This document shows, in pieces, positions 17,968 through 26,739 of a stretch of DNA of 64,000 nt. Under the pieces are notes generated by a model. The model searched no databases and was not told where the DNA came from. It worked only from the letters and a program-made list of their open reading frames with translations. Made by a program: the position numbers and the translations under genes. Each line of letters begins with the position of its first letter. Position 1 is the stretch's first letter. The DNA comes from CAZMZW01 sp963802275 (GTDB lineage Bacteria; Chloroflexota; Anaerolineae; Anaerolineales; Anaerolineaceae). The stretch lies in assembly GCA_963802275.1 (NCBI GenBank), contig CAWDIB010000006.1:62001-126000 (forward strand), in the 5' to 3' direction.

Positions 17968-18020
17968 ATTATAGCCAACAACGTATATTTTTTTCCATCC
18001 TGCGCGATAGCCACTATAAT
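17968..18020. promoter_or_regulatory. divergent promoters of pgi and the ABC-F gene
   Basis: TATAAT on the minus strand at 17968-17973 faces pgi, and TATAAT on the plus strand at 18015-18020 faces the ABC-F gene. The -35 boxes are weak. Confidence 0.55.
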
Positions 18021-18048
18021 ATCCAAATCTTTTTCACCTGGCTGGCTC

Positions 18049-19941
18049 ATGTCACTTTTGACCGCATCCGATCTCGCAAAATCCTTCGGCGCCAATGATA
18101 TTTTCAGCGGCGTTTCGCTGGATATCCCCAAACACGCCCGCATCGGCCTGGTGGGCGCCAATGGCATTGGCAAGACCACCCTGCTCAAGATCCTGCTCGG
18201 TGAAGAACTGCCCACCGCCGGTGCTGTCCATCGTGCCCGCGGGCTTAAGGTTGGTTATCTGCCCCAGGAAGCCATGCAGCTTTCCGCTCACACCCTTTGG
18301 CAGGAGTGCCTGCTGCCATTTGAAGAGCTTCTGCACATGCAATCGGAGCTGGCTGCCCTGGCCGATCAGATGGGGCAGGTGGCGGATGACCCTTTGCTTA
18401 AAAAATGGGGCAACCTGCAATCCAGCTATGAACATCAGGGCGGATATGATTATGAAACCCGCATCCGCCAGGTGCTGGGCGGACTCGGCTTTACCCAGTC
18501 CGACTACCACCGTTCGTTGGAGCAGTTCTCCGGCGGTGAGCGCACTCGCGCCATGCTCGCCCGCCTCCTCCTGTCCGCTCCCGATCTGCTCCTCCTCGAT
18601 GAGCCCACCAACCACTTGGATATTGAAGCAACCGAGTGGCTGGAAGATTATCTGGGGACATTTCCCGGCGCCGTCCTGCTGGTTTCGCATGACCGCTACT
18701 TCCTCGACCATGTAGCCAACCGTATTTGGGAAATGACCCCCGCCATCGAGGAATTTCGCGGCAATTATTCCGCCTATGTTACCCAGCGCGAAGAGCGCTA
18801 TAGCCGCCGTCTCGAAGAATTCGCTGCACAACAGGAATTCATCGCCAGGGAAGAGGATTACATCAGGCGCAATATGGCCGGGCAGAATACACGGCAGGCA
18901 CAGGGCCGCTTAAAGCGCTTGGAGCGTTTGCTGCGCGATGCCAGACTGACTCCCCCGCAAAAACAGCGCCAGTTTAAATTACGCCTGGCTTCCTCCGCTC
19001 GTTCCGGTGACCTGGTCCTGCGTACTGATATGCTTGAGGTTGGCTACGCCGATGACCGCGTGGTGCTCTTCAAGGTGCCGGATATCACCCTTCGCCGTGG
19101 TGAATGTGCCGCCATCATTGGACCTAATGGGGCGGGTAAAACCACCTTTCTAAAAACCATTTTGGAACAGATCCCTCCCCTGCAGGGGGGTGTGCAGCTG
19201 GGCGCCAGTCTCCACATCGGTTACTTTTCCCAGGCGCATGAAGAGCTCATTCATCATCTGACCCTGATGGAGCAGATCTCACAGCTTGCCCCGCGCATGC
19301 TCCCCGCTGAATTGCGCGATTATCTCGCCCGCTTCCTCTTCACTGGTGATGATGTTTTTCAGCAGGTCTCCACCCTTTCCGGTGGCGAGCAGAGCCGCCT
19401 GGCTTTGGCCTGCCTGGTGCTGCAGGGTGCCAACCTGCTGCTGCTGGATGAGCCCACCAACCACCTTGACCTGGCTTCCCAGGAAATGCTCCAGCATACA
19501 TTGGACGAATTCGGCGGCACCATCCTGTTGGTGTCCCACGACCGCTACCTGGTGGATGCAGTCGCCACCCAGGTGTGGGAGGTGAAGCCCGCAGATAGGT
19601 TATTGGTGGTCTTCCCCGGCACCTACAGCGAATATAAACAGAAGCGGGTGGAGGAGGCTGGGCAGACTAAAAAGGGCGCTCCATCTGCCAAAAGATCTAA
19701 ATCGTCTTCCCGCACCAAAAGCGTGAATAAACTGAAACTGGAAAAACTGGAACAGGAGATCACCAACCTTGAGTCAGAGTTGAAAGGGTTATCCGCCCTG
19801 CTGGAGGATACCCTGCATGCTCGCGGCAAGGTGGCGGAATTGGGCAGCCGTTTCGTTGAGCTTCAGCAAAAACTGGAGGAGAAGCTCAGGGAGTGGGATA
19901 CAATACTCTCAGATCAGGTAAGCGGAGAAAAGGACAAGTGA
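18049..19941 (+). CDS. ABC-F family ATPase
   Basis: A soluble tandem ATPase with two ABC domains: Walker A GANGIGKTT and GPNGAGKTT, signatures FSGGERTRAML and LSGGEQSRLAL, and Walker B LLLDEPTNHLD twice. A charged linker separates the domains and a C-terminal coiled coil of about 70 residues follows (KLKLEKLEQEITNLESEL). ABC-F proteins bind the ribosomal E site and relieve stalled translation; some give antibiotic resistance. The subfamily (Uup/YdiF-like) is not certain. The start at 18049 (MSLLTASDLAKSFG) is supported by the promoter; the frame is open far upstream but without homology. It is coupled to the next gene. Confidence 0.92.
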   Translation: MSLLTASDLAKSFGANDIFSGVSLDIPKHARIGLVGANGIGKTTLLKILLGEELPTAGAVHRARGLKVGYLPQEAMQLSAHTLWQECLLPFEELLHMQSELAALADQMGQVADDPLLKKWGNLQSSYEHQGGYDYETRIRQVLGGLGFTQSDYHRSLEQFSGGERTRAMLARLLLSAPDLLLLDEPTNHLDIEATEWLEDYLGTFPGAVLLVSHDRYFLDHVANRIWEMTPAIEEFRGNYSAYVTQREERYSRRLEEFAAQQEFIAREEDYIRRNMAGQNTRQAQGRLKRLERLLRDARLTPPQKQRQFKLRLASSARSGDLVLRTDMLEVGYADDRVVLFKVPDITLRRGECAAIIGPNGAGKTTFLKTILEQIPPLQGGVQLGASLHIGYFSQAHEELIHHLTLMEQISQLAPRMLPAELRDYLARFLFTGDDVFQQVSTLSGGEQSRLALACLVLQGANLLLLDEPTNHLDLASQEMLQHTLDEFGGTILLVSHDRYLVDAVATQVWEVKPADRLLVVFPGTYSEYKQKRVEEAGQTKKGAPSAKRSKSSSRTKSVNKLKLEKLEQEITNLESELKGLSALLEDTLHARGKVAELGSRFVELQQKLEEKLREWDTILSDQVSGEKDK

Positions 19942-21013
19942 AAAAATTAAAGGTCGCCGTGCTGGCCAACATCAAGAAGAATGCCCCCAAGTGGGAGGAC
20001 ATGCCCGAGGACCAGTGGGATGACTTGGATTCGGAAAAGACCGTACTGGCGCTGGTGGAAGCCATCCGTGGCGGAGGATACAATGCCGAATTCCTGGAGG
20101 GCGATGAGACCCTCATGATCACCCTGCCCAAGTACCGCCCGGATATTTGTTTTAATATCTGCGAAGGTCACTTCGGCGACTCGCGCGAAGCCCAGGTGCC
20201 GGCTATTTTGGAAATGCTTCGTATTCCTTACACAGGCTCGCGTGTGCTCGCCCTGGCCATGGCACTGGATAAACCCATGACCAAGCGTATCCTCTGGTGG
20301 CATGAACTGCCTACCCCTGCCTTCCAGGAATTTGACCGCGCGGACGAGGCTCTGAACGACGACCTGGTTTACCCCCTGTTTGTCAAACCCAGCCGCGAGG
20401 GCACCAGTATGGGTGTCAGTGCCAAGTCCATTGTGAAAACTGATGAGGAACTGCGCGAGCAGGTCCGCTTCATTATTGAAAAATACAAGCAACCGGCGTT
20501 GGTGGAACAATACATCGAAGGCCGTGAGGTGACCGTGGGTATGGTTGGCAACCTCATCGGGCCGGTGGCGCGCCGTCTGCCATCATCCCTGAATGCGCCG
20601 CGCGTGCAGTCCGGCCTGCATTTCCTGCCGCCCATGGAAGTGGATCTGAAACCCTACCTGCTGACCGATGCGGTTTACAGCAACCGCCTCAAGGTGGCGC
20701 TGGCTGATAAGATTGAATATCTATGCCCCGCCCCATGGATGAGGATATGGTGGATGAACTCAACTGGCTGGCGGCGGCTGTCTTCCGCGTTATGGATGCA
20801 ACGGATGTCTCGCGCGTGGACTTCCGCCTGGATGTCAGGGATAACTGGAAGCCCTATATCCTTGAGATCAACCCGCTGCCTGGTCTGGCCCCGATCATTT
20901 CCGACCTGGTCATCGAAGCCAAAGCCGAAGGCATCACCCATCCCGAACTGGTGCACTTGATCCTGGATGCCGCCCTCGCCCGCTACGGCATCAAGCTGCC
21001 CGGTTTGGTATAA
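19938..21013 (+). CDS. D-alanine-D-alanine ligase family protein (one frameshift)
   Basis: An ATP-grasp enzyme, likely making D-Ala-D-Ala for peptidoglycan. Evidence: KKLKVAVLANIKKN at the start, FNICEGHFGDSREAQVPAILEMLRIPYTG, PLFVKPSREGTSMGV, then DVSRVDFRLD and LEINPLPGLAP at the metal site. The GTG start at 19938 overlaps the ABC-F stop (GTGA), with GGAGAAAAGGA upstream, so the two are coupled. The frame breaks near 20730, where the reading passes from IEYLCPAP into MDEDMVDELNWLAAAVFRVMD. It may be a Ddl-like ligase with another substrate. Confidence 0.85.
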
Positions 21014-21244
21014 ACTCCTGCCACAATTTTTCACAAAGGGGTTTTGTATTTGTGCTAAACTGCAATATTTTTTTATTAAATATCGAAGATTTTGCATCGC
21101 TTTTTGAAGGGGGATTGGCTGCTTTTATTGATTTTTCAAGATGAATTGGGTTAAATTGCCTCCTTTTTGAATTATTCAAGCATTAGCTGAAGAAAGCTCT
21201 GACAATAATGATTAAAAAGGGGTAAAAAATGGTATAAAATTCAT

Positions 21245-21266
21245 TTGTTATAATAAGATGTAACAA
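21245..21266 (+). promoter_or_regulatory. inverted repeat over the -10 box of the GntR/LacI regulator
   Basis: TTGTTA and TAACAA arms, 10 bases apart, enclose TATAAT (21249-21254) and end 1 base before the ATG at 21268. This is a likely autoregulatory operator, inferred from its position. Confidence 0.55.
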
Positions 21267-21267
21267 T

Positions 21268-22401
21268 ATGGATATCGATTTATTTCAATATCTTAAGGTG
21301 CAGCGAACATCTCCGCTATCCATTTCTCATCAAATATCTCAACAGCTGACCTGGTTGATTTCCACTGGAAAAATTAATGCGGGAGATCGCTTGCCGCCCA
21401 TTCGAACCGCTGCGCAACGGTTGGGCATCCATATGCATACGGTCCGTGCTGCCTACCATCATTTGGAAGAGATCGGCTGTGTTACTTCCCGCCCGGGCGC
21501 CGGTACAAGCGTATTGCCATATCAACCATATTCTCAAAGAGCAGAATCGCCAATGTCCGCAGGTATGCAGATTGGCGTGATCCTGCCGGAGCTGGATGTC
21601 GTCCATTCCCAGGTACTGGCCGGGATGGAGCGGGCTTTACAGGAGGAAGGTTTTTCCTTGCTGCTGGAAGTAATTGGATATGATCCTGCCTCTGCAGACC
21701 GGTGTCTTGACCGTTTAATTCAACAGGGTGTGCAGGGAATACTTAATGCGACCACAGGTTTTTCACCCGGGTTCACATCCAAACTTGGAAATAATGTGCT
21801 TCATTTGTCATTGCCAATTTTGTTTTTTAATGGTCCGTCTCCGCAATGTGCGGGCATTCAGATGGATATCGCCAACATCGCCTATCAAGCTGCCCTGCAT
21901 CTCACGGATCACGGACATTCATCTTTGGGTTTGATCAATGTCCCCCAGCAATGGTATTTTGGAGAAGCCATCTACCGCGGATTCATGGAAGGGTTACGCA
22001 TGCGTAGTGCTGGCACAGGGCAGGTGTTTATTCGCACGGTCACTCATCTGGATGCGGATGCTGGCTATCATGCCGCCCTTCAGTTCACCAGTTCTGCGCT
22101 CAAACCCAGCGCCATCTTTGCAGTCAGTGACCGCCTGGCAGCGGGGGCTATCCAGGCAGCTGTTGAGCAGGGATTGCGCATCCCTGAAGATGTCGCCATC
22201 ATGGCCTACAACGATTCCGACCTGGCCAAATTCGCTCATCCGGGTATCACTGCTTTTAACTTGCATGGCGAAGAAATTGGCTATCAGGCTGGTCTAATGA
22301 TGGTTCGCTCGCTCGGGTCGAAAGAAGCTGGCGCACCGGAAAATTTGATTTTCCCAGTGGAGCTGATCAAGCGCGCCAGTTGCGGCTGTATGGCCGAATG
22401 A
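21268..22401 (+). CDS. GntR-HTH / LacI-type sugar-binding transcription regulator
   Basis: An AraR-like hybrid. It has an N-terminal GntR winged helix (about residues 15-80: GDRLPPIRTAAQRLGIHMHTVRAAYHHLEEIG, shown in part) and a C-terminal LacI/periplasmic-binding-type effector domain (about 100-375: IGVILPELDVVHSQVLAGMERAL, AIFAVSDRLAAGAIQAA, VAIMAYNDSDLAKF). Such proteins repress sugar genes and leave DNA on binding a sugar. It stands alone. The half-sites of its putative operator resemble TAACAA elements in the sugar island 8-19 kb downstream, so it is a candidate regulator there. No ribosome binding site is visible and the leader would be very short. Confidence 0.88.
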   Translation: MDIDLFQYLKVQRTSPLSISHQISQQLTWLISTGKINAGDRLPPIRTAAQRLGIHMHTVRAAYHHLEEIGCVTSRPGAGTSVLPYQPYSQRAESPMSAGMQIGVILPELDVVHSQVLAGMERALQEEGFSLLLEVIGYDPASADRCLDRLIQQGVQGILNATTGFSPGFTSKLGNNVLHLSLPILFFNGPSPQCAGIQMDIANIAYQAALHLTDHGHSSLGLINVPQQWYFGEAIYRGFMEGLRMRSAGTGQVFIRTVTHLDADAGYHAALQFTSSALKPSAIFAVSDRLAAGAIQAAVEQGLRIPEDVAIMAYNDSDLAKFAHPGITAFNLHGEEIGYQAGLMMVRSLGSKEAGAPENLIFPVELIKRASCGCMAE

Positions 22402-22441
22402 GATGATTAATCGTGATTTGTAAATTTAACTGGTTTGGCGA

Positions 22442-22717
22442 TTATTTCGGGTAGACTGGTGCTCCATCTGCATCCGTGATGGAAATCGCATTCATCGGGC
22501 AGCTCTGCGCCGCCTCGATGATCGTCTTCTCATCCACCTCGTCCGCGCTGGCCAGGATGGACGAGACGCCCTGACCGTCCAGGGCAAATGCCTTGCCGGC
22601 TGTTTCCACGCAGGCCGTCGTGCCAATACACAGGTCGCGGTCAACGGTGATGACCAGGTTCTTCACCTGCACCGGGCCGGAAGGTTTTTGTTCATCTTTA
22701 AAAATGGGGTCGCTCAT
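22442..22717 (-). CDS. single-cluster ferredoxin ([3Fe-4S]-type pattern)
   Basis: A small electron carrier with C30-x5-C36 and a distant C73-P. The middle cysteine of the usual CxxCxxC is replaced (CIGTTAC), as in [3Fe-4S] ferredoxins. VTVDRDLCIG and AAQSCPMNAI are typical flanks. The partner is unknown. It lies 12 bases after the MFS gene and is probably cotranscribed with it. Confidence 0.85.
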   Translation of the reverse strand: MSDPIFKDEQKPSGPVQVKNLVITVDRDLCIGTTACVETAGKAFALDGQGVSSILASADEVDEKTIIEAAQSCPMNAISITDADGAPVYPK

Positions 22718-22729
22718 TGCTTCTCCTTT

Positions 22730-23977
22730 TTATGCACTGCTGGTTGGCTCGCTGGCGCCGTCGTAAAGTCGCAGCTGCGGGACCCGCCAGGTGATCCACG
22801 CTACCACCAGTATACAACCGATTCCGCCGCTGATGATCGCAGCCGGTATACCGAATGCCTGCCCCACCAGCCCGGCTTCGATTTCGCCCAGCTGCGGTCC
22901 GCCCTGGAAGAACATCAGCGTTGTACTGATCGTTCGCCCGCGCAGGTGGTCGGGGGTATTGATCTGCCGGATGGTGTTGCGCAGGATGGTGCTGATGGCG
23001 TCCCCTCCTCCCACCAGGATCAGGCATAAGAACGCCGTCCCAAAATCCCGTGCCATTCCAAAGAAGACGGTGAATAATCCGAACACAAAGACCGCTGCCA
23101 GCAGCAGCTTCCCCTGCCGGCGCAGATTGGTGTGTTGGGAAAGAAAAAGCCCAACCGTCACCGCCCCAATGGATTGCGCTGAGGAGAGCCAGCCGTAACC
23201 CACCTCATTCAAGCCCAGGATGTCGCGTGCCACGAATGGCAGCAGGGTATTGGCGGAGGAAAAGAACGTGGCAAAGAAATCCAGCACCATGCTGGAAAAG
23301 ATGACCGGCTGATGAAAGACAAAACGAAAGCCGTCCCGGATGGCGGTCAGCCGTTGCTGCAGCCCGCTTTTCACCCTTTGCAATTCCTGGTTAACTGGGC
23401 CGATCACCACCAGCGCGATCAATACTGCAAAGAAGGTAATGGCGTTGATGAAATAGACATACTGCAATCCCAGGTAGGCGATGGTCAGACCGCTTAACGC
23501 CGGTCCGACGATGGCACTGGTGTTGAATCCCACCGATTGGATGCTGACCGCACTGGTCAGGTCTTTGCGTTCCACCAGGTTGGGCGGCATGGCTTGCCGC
23601 GCCGGCACATCAAATGCCAGCGCGGTGGCCTGGATGCCGGTCAGCAGGTAGATGTGCCAGATTTGGATGAGGCCGCTCACGGTCAGGTATCCCAGGCAGA
23701 CCGCCACCAGGGTCATGACGCTTTGCGTGATGAAAAGGATCTTACGCCGGTTGCGCGTGTCCGCTGCCAGACCCCCCAGTGGTGAAAACAGCAGGATCGG
23801 GATCACCCGCGCCAGCCCGATGCCGCTCACTACGATCGGGTTGTTGTTCAACAGGCGCAGATGCCATAACAGGGCGGTCACCTGCATCTGCGAGCCGATG
23901 TTGGAAATGATCAGTCCCACCCAGAAAGTGGTGAATCTCCGGTTGTGCAGCGCGGGTGGCAGACGAAGAAAACTCAA
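22730..23977 (-). CDS. MFS transporter, EntS-like exporter
   Basis: A 415-residue membrane protein with about 12 helices. The loop GGLAADTRNRRKIL between helices 2 and 3 is the MFS motif A region, and NIGSQMQVTALLWHL is typical of the EntS/MFS_3 group of exporters. The cargo is unknown; drugs or siderophore-like compounds are typical of the group. A ferredoxin gene follows at once. Confidence 0.85.
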   Translation of the reverse strand: MSFLRLPPALHNRRFTTFWVGLIISNIGSQMQVTALLWHLRLLNNNPIVVSGIGLARVIPILLFSPLGGLAADTRNRRKILFITQSVMTLVAVCLGYLTVSGLIQIWHIYLLTGIQATALAFDVPARQAMPPNLVERKDLTSAVSIQSVGFNTSAIVGPALSGLTIAYLGLQYVYFINAITFFAVLIALVVIGPVNQELQRVKSGLQQRLTAIRDGFRFVFHQPVIFSSMVLDFFATFFSSANTLLPFVARDILGLNEVGYGWLSSAQSIGAVTVGLFLSQHTNLRRQGKLLLAAVFVFGLFTVFFGMARDFGTAFLCLILVGGGDAISTILRNTIRQINTPDHLRGRTISTTLMFFQGGPQLGEIEAGLVGQAFGIPAAIISGGIGCILVVAWITWRVPQLRLYDGASEPTSSA

Positions 23978-24023
23978 TGGAGAATGAAACGACCTTTCGC
24001 TTGGATTTTTTTGGGGAGAGGCC

Positions 24024-24632
24024 TTATCCCTGGCTGGAAAGCAGTTGGTTCAATGGCACACCGTTGATGAATACGGATGCCTTGTCCACCGTGCTGAATT
24101 GTAACGCGCTTTCCTCCAACTGCGCTTTTATGCGCGGGTTGTCGCATACCCCGCCCAACACTAGGCTGCCTTTCAATCGGATGACTGCCTCGCGGTTGAC
24201 AATGTTCAGGCTTTCAATGCTAAGGTTGGATTGGTAAAGCGCGTTGTATAATCCGGAAACCCCGTAATCCTTCTGTCCATGCATCGCAAAAAGCTTGTTT
24301 AAAGACGCCCGTAAAACCTCCAGCGTCGGTTGGATTTTGATTATTACGGGAATCAGGCTGTCCCCGCAGCCAATTATCTTGCCGCTTGCTCCGTTGTCAT
24401 TGACGGCGATTAAAAAGATCTTGACTTGGCTGGCGCCTGCCTGGGTCGGCTTGCTCGTCGCTTGCGGGATGGGCGTAAAGGTTGGCAGGGGTGCCGGTGT
24501 CGGTGGCTGATTGGTCGCTTGTGGTTTCAGCGTGGCGGCTGGTGGTAGTGGAGTGGGGTTGGTGAATTGAATGCTTACACACCCTGCCAGGAAGGTTGCC
24601 CATATACCAACAAGGAAGAATGATTTTTTCAT
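24024..24632 (-). CDS. GerMN-domain lipoprotein
   Basis: A lipoprotein signal with lipobox FLAGC (Cys18), a Thr/Pro-rich linker of about 45 residues, then a GerMN domain (VKIFLIAVNDNGASGKIIGC ... LRASLNKLFA ... GVSGLYNAL ... SVFINGVPLNQ). GerMN domains occur in cell-envelope and spore-germination proteins and are thought to bind other envelope components. It is surface-anchored. The gene stands alone. Confidence 0.82.
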   Translation of the reverse strand: MKKSFFLVGIWATFLAGCVSIQFTNPTPLPPAATLKPQATNQPPTPAPLPTFTPIPQATSKPTQAGASQVKIFLIAVNDNGASGKIIGCGDSLIPVIIKIQPTLEVLRASLNKLFAMHGQKDYGVSGLYNALYQSNLSIESLNIVNREAVIRLKGSLVLGGVCDNPRIKAQLEESALQFSTVDKASVFINGVPLNQLLSSQG

Positions 24633-24656
24633 ATGATGTGCTCAGAATACCTTTGC

Positions 24657-25670
24657 CTATCCAGCGGCTTTTAAGACCCTCAACGCGCGCAGCGTCACCC
24701 ACTTGTTGGGCTGCTTCTTCTCCCCAAAGTCCAGCCAGGTCTTGTCCTCGTAGCTGAATTCCAGCGGCCAGCGGCCTTGCTCATCCTGTTTGTCGCGTAT
24801 CAGTTGCAGGGTATCTGCCATGCGTTTATCGCCCCCATAACCCAGCAGTGTCATCGCTTCCGCCACCTGCAGCAAATCGGTGATGTAAAAGACCGGGAAG
24901 CCGAACTTCCACCAGTTGCCGCTTGGTTTGGGTGCATATGCTGATGGCCATAGCGCCTGCGCCGGGTTGACGCTGAAAATGAAATCCACCCCCTGCTGGA
25001 TGGCTCTTTCGATTAGCAGCGTCCGCCTTGCTTTGGGCAGTTTGCCAAAGGCCAGCATCACCTTGGCTGCTCCCCAGGCGCAGCTCTTTTTGTCGTTGGC
25101 CCCGCAGGCGAATAATGGTCCGCACTTGCCGGCATAATAGCGTACCGGCGCTTCCTTGTCGCTCATCGGTGCAATGCCCTCCCCGGTCACACTGCGCGCC
25201 ATCCACTCGAAGGCTTTATCCAGTTGTTCATCCTGGCAGCCCAGGTCCAGCAGCGCGGTGCAAAGGTTCCCCTGCAGGCAGTCTACCGTCCCGGAGGCTG
25301 TCCCTGAAGCTGAGATTTGTCCTAATGGTGTCAGTGCCTTATCCAGGAAATATTTCGCCGCTGTCTCTATCCGCTTATCCATTTCAACCCTTGCCCCCAA
25401 TTGCGCCAGCAGGATCAGCGACCATACCGTCGAGCGGTATTTGGGGTTGTACCCCGGTCCTTCCTCCTCCCAGTAACCGCTTGGGTGCATTTGCTTTAGC
25501 ACGGCTGCGATCGGTCCTTTCTCGTGCGCCGCCTGCCTGGCTTCGACCAGTTCAGGGTCATTGTCCGGTTTATCCAGTAAATCTCGCAGCGCCAGGTAGC
25601 GTGCACCGGGATTCTCTTTTTCCAATAGCCACGGCAATACATCGCCTTTCAATTGATCGCACCAGTTCAT
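24657..25670 (-). CDS. toroid-fold (prenyltransferase/cyclase-like) protein, paralogue 3
   Basis: One of three tandem paralogues. Each has a head repeat (WLLEKENPGARYLALRDLLD), a helix pair with YWEEEGPGYNPKYRSTVWSL, a conserved GTVDCLQGNLCTALLDLGC block, a Cys pair (CGPLFACGANDKKSCAWGA), and a C-terminal FGEKKQPNKWVTLRALRVLK. The repeat pattern suggests an alpha/alpha toroid like squalene-cyclase or prenyltransferase folds, but I see no DDXD catalytic motif. The function is unknown. It overlaps the previous paralogue by 4 bases (ATGA). Confidence 0.7.
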   Translation of the reverse strand: MNWCDQLKGDVLPWLLEKENPGARYLALRDLLDKPDNDPELVEARQAAHEKGPIAAVLKQMHPSGYWEEEGPGYNPKYRSTVWSLILLAQLGARVEMDKRIETAAKYFLDKALTPLGQISASGTASGTVDCLQGNLCTALLDLGCQDEQLDKAFEWMARSVTGEGIAPMSDKEAPVRYYAGKCGPLFACGANDKKSCAWGAAKVMLAFGKLPKARRTLLIERAIQQGVDFIFSVNPAQALWPSAYAPKPSGNWWKFGFPVFYITDLLQVAEAMTLLGYGGDKRMADTLQLIRDKQDEQGRWPLEFSYEDKTWLDFGEKKQPNKWVTLRALRVLKAAG

Positions 25671-26713
25671 GCTTCCTCCTTTGCGGATTGCTGTAATGAA
25701 TTATCCACCTGTTTTAATACTCTCAATGCGCGCAGTGTCACCCATTTATTGGGTTCTCTTTTTCTCCCAAAACTCAGCCAGGTCCGGCTGTCGTAATCCT
25801 GTTCCTGCAGCCAGCGTCCTTGATCATTCTGCTTGCTGCGGATGAATTCCAGGGTAACCGCCAGGCGTTTGTCCTGGCCAAATCCCAGCAAAGTCAGTAC
25901 CTCGGTCGCTTGAAGCAGATCGGTGATGCCAAAGACCGGGAAGCCGAATTTCCACCAAAACGGATTCGGCACTTTACCGCCGCGCGTAGGCCAGGTTGCC
26001 TTCATAAGGTCGACACTGAAGAGGAAATCCACGCCCGCGCGGATGGCACGCTCGATGCGCGCAGTGCATTTTTCGCGCGGGAGAGCGGCAAAAGCAAGCA
26101 TGGCCTTGACCGCTCCCCAGGCGCAGCTTTGTTTCTCATTGGCGCTGCAGGCGAACAAGGGACCGCATTGGTAGTTGTACCAGTGGTGGCGGGCATTTTT
26201 ATCGCTTTGGGGCGCCATGCCTTCCCCGGTTACCGTGCGCGCCATCCAATCGAAAGCTGTGAACAGTTTTGCATCCTTGCAGCCGAGGCTGAGCAGCGCG
26301 TGGCACATGTTTCCCTGCAGACAGTCAAGTGCCCCTCCTGGTTCCCGAGAATACGAGATCTGCCCATCCGCAAAAACAGAATTTTCAAGGTAATACTTGA
26401 CAGCCCTGGCGATACGCTCATCCATTTCCAGGTTGGCACCTAATTGGGCGAGCAGCAGGAGCGACCAGACAATGGACCGGTATTTGGGAGAATAACCCGA
26501 TCCCGGTTTTACCCAATAACCCTCCGATTCCATTTTGCTGAGGATTGTGGAAATCGGGCCGCTGGTGTGGGCTTGTTTTTTGGCGTCCAGCAATTCAGGG
26601 GAGTCTGCTGGCAGATAAATCAGGTCTCGTAGCGCCAGGTAACGTGCACCGGGCTCTTCCTTTTCCAGCAGCCAGGGCACTGGATCGCCTTTCAATGAAT
26701 CGCGCCAGCTCAT
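25667..26713 (-). CDS. toroid-fold (prenyltransferase/cyclase-like) protein, paralogue 2
   Basis: Middle copy of the tandem triplet, 348 aa. It shares the head block (LLEKEEPGARYLALRDLIY), GSGYSPKYRSIVWSLLLLA, LDCLQGNMCHALLSLGC, CGPLFACSANEKQSCAWGA and the tail FGRKREPNKWVTLRALRVLK with its neighbours. The three conserved cysteine clusters could bind a metal. It is in an operon with paralogues 1 and 3 (26-base gap upstream, 4-base overlap downstream). Confidence 0.7.
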   Translation of the reverse strand: MSWRDSLKGDPVPWLLEKEEPGARYLALRDLIYLPADSPELLDAKKQAHTSGPISTILSKMESEGYWVKPGSGYSPKYRSIVWSLLLLAQLGANLEMDERIARAVKYYLENSVFADGQISYSREPGGALDCLQGNMCHALLSLGCKDAKLFTAFDWMARTVTGEGMAPQSDKNARHHWYNYQCGPLFACSANEKQSCAWGAVKAMLAFAALPREKCTARIERAIRAGVDFLFSVDLMKATWPTRGGKVPNPFWWKFGFPVFGITDLLQATEVLTLLGFGQDKRLAVTLEFIRSKQNDQGRWLQEQDYDSRTWLSFGRKREPNKWVTLRALRVLKQVDNSLQQSAKEEA

Positions 26714-26739
26714 GCCTACTCCTATTTGGATTGCCGGGT

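Noticed and set aside
17377..18048. Long plus-strand extension upstream of the ABC-F gene
   Set aside because: It is antisense to pgi and shows no homology; the promoter at 18015 and the normal ABC-F N-terminus place the start at 18049.
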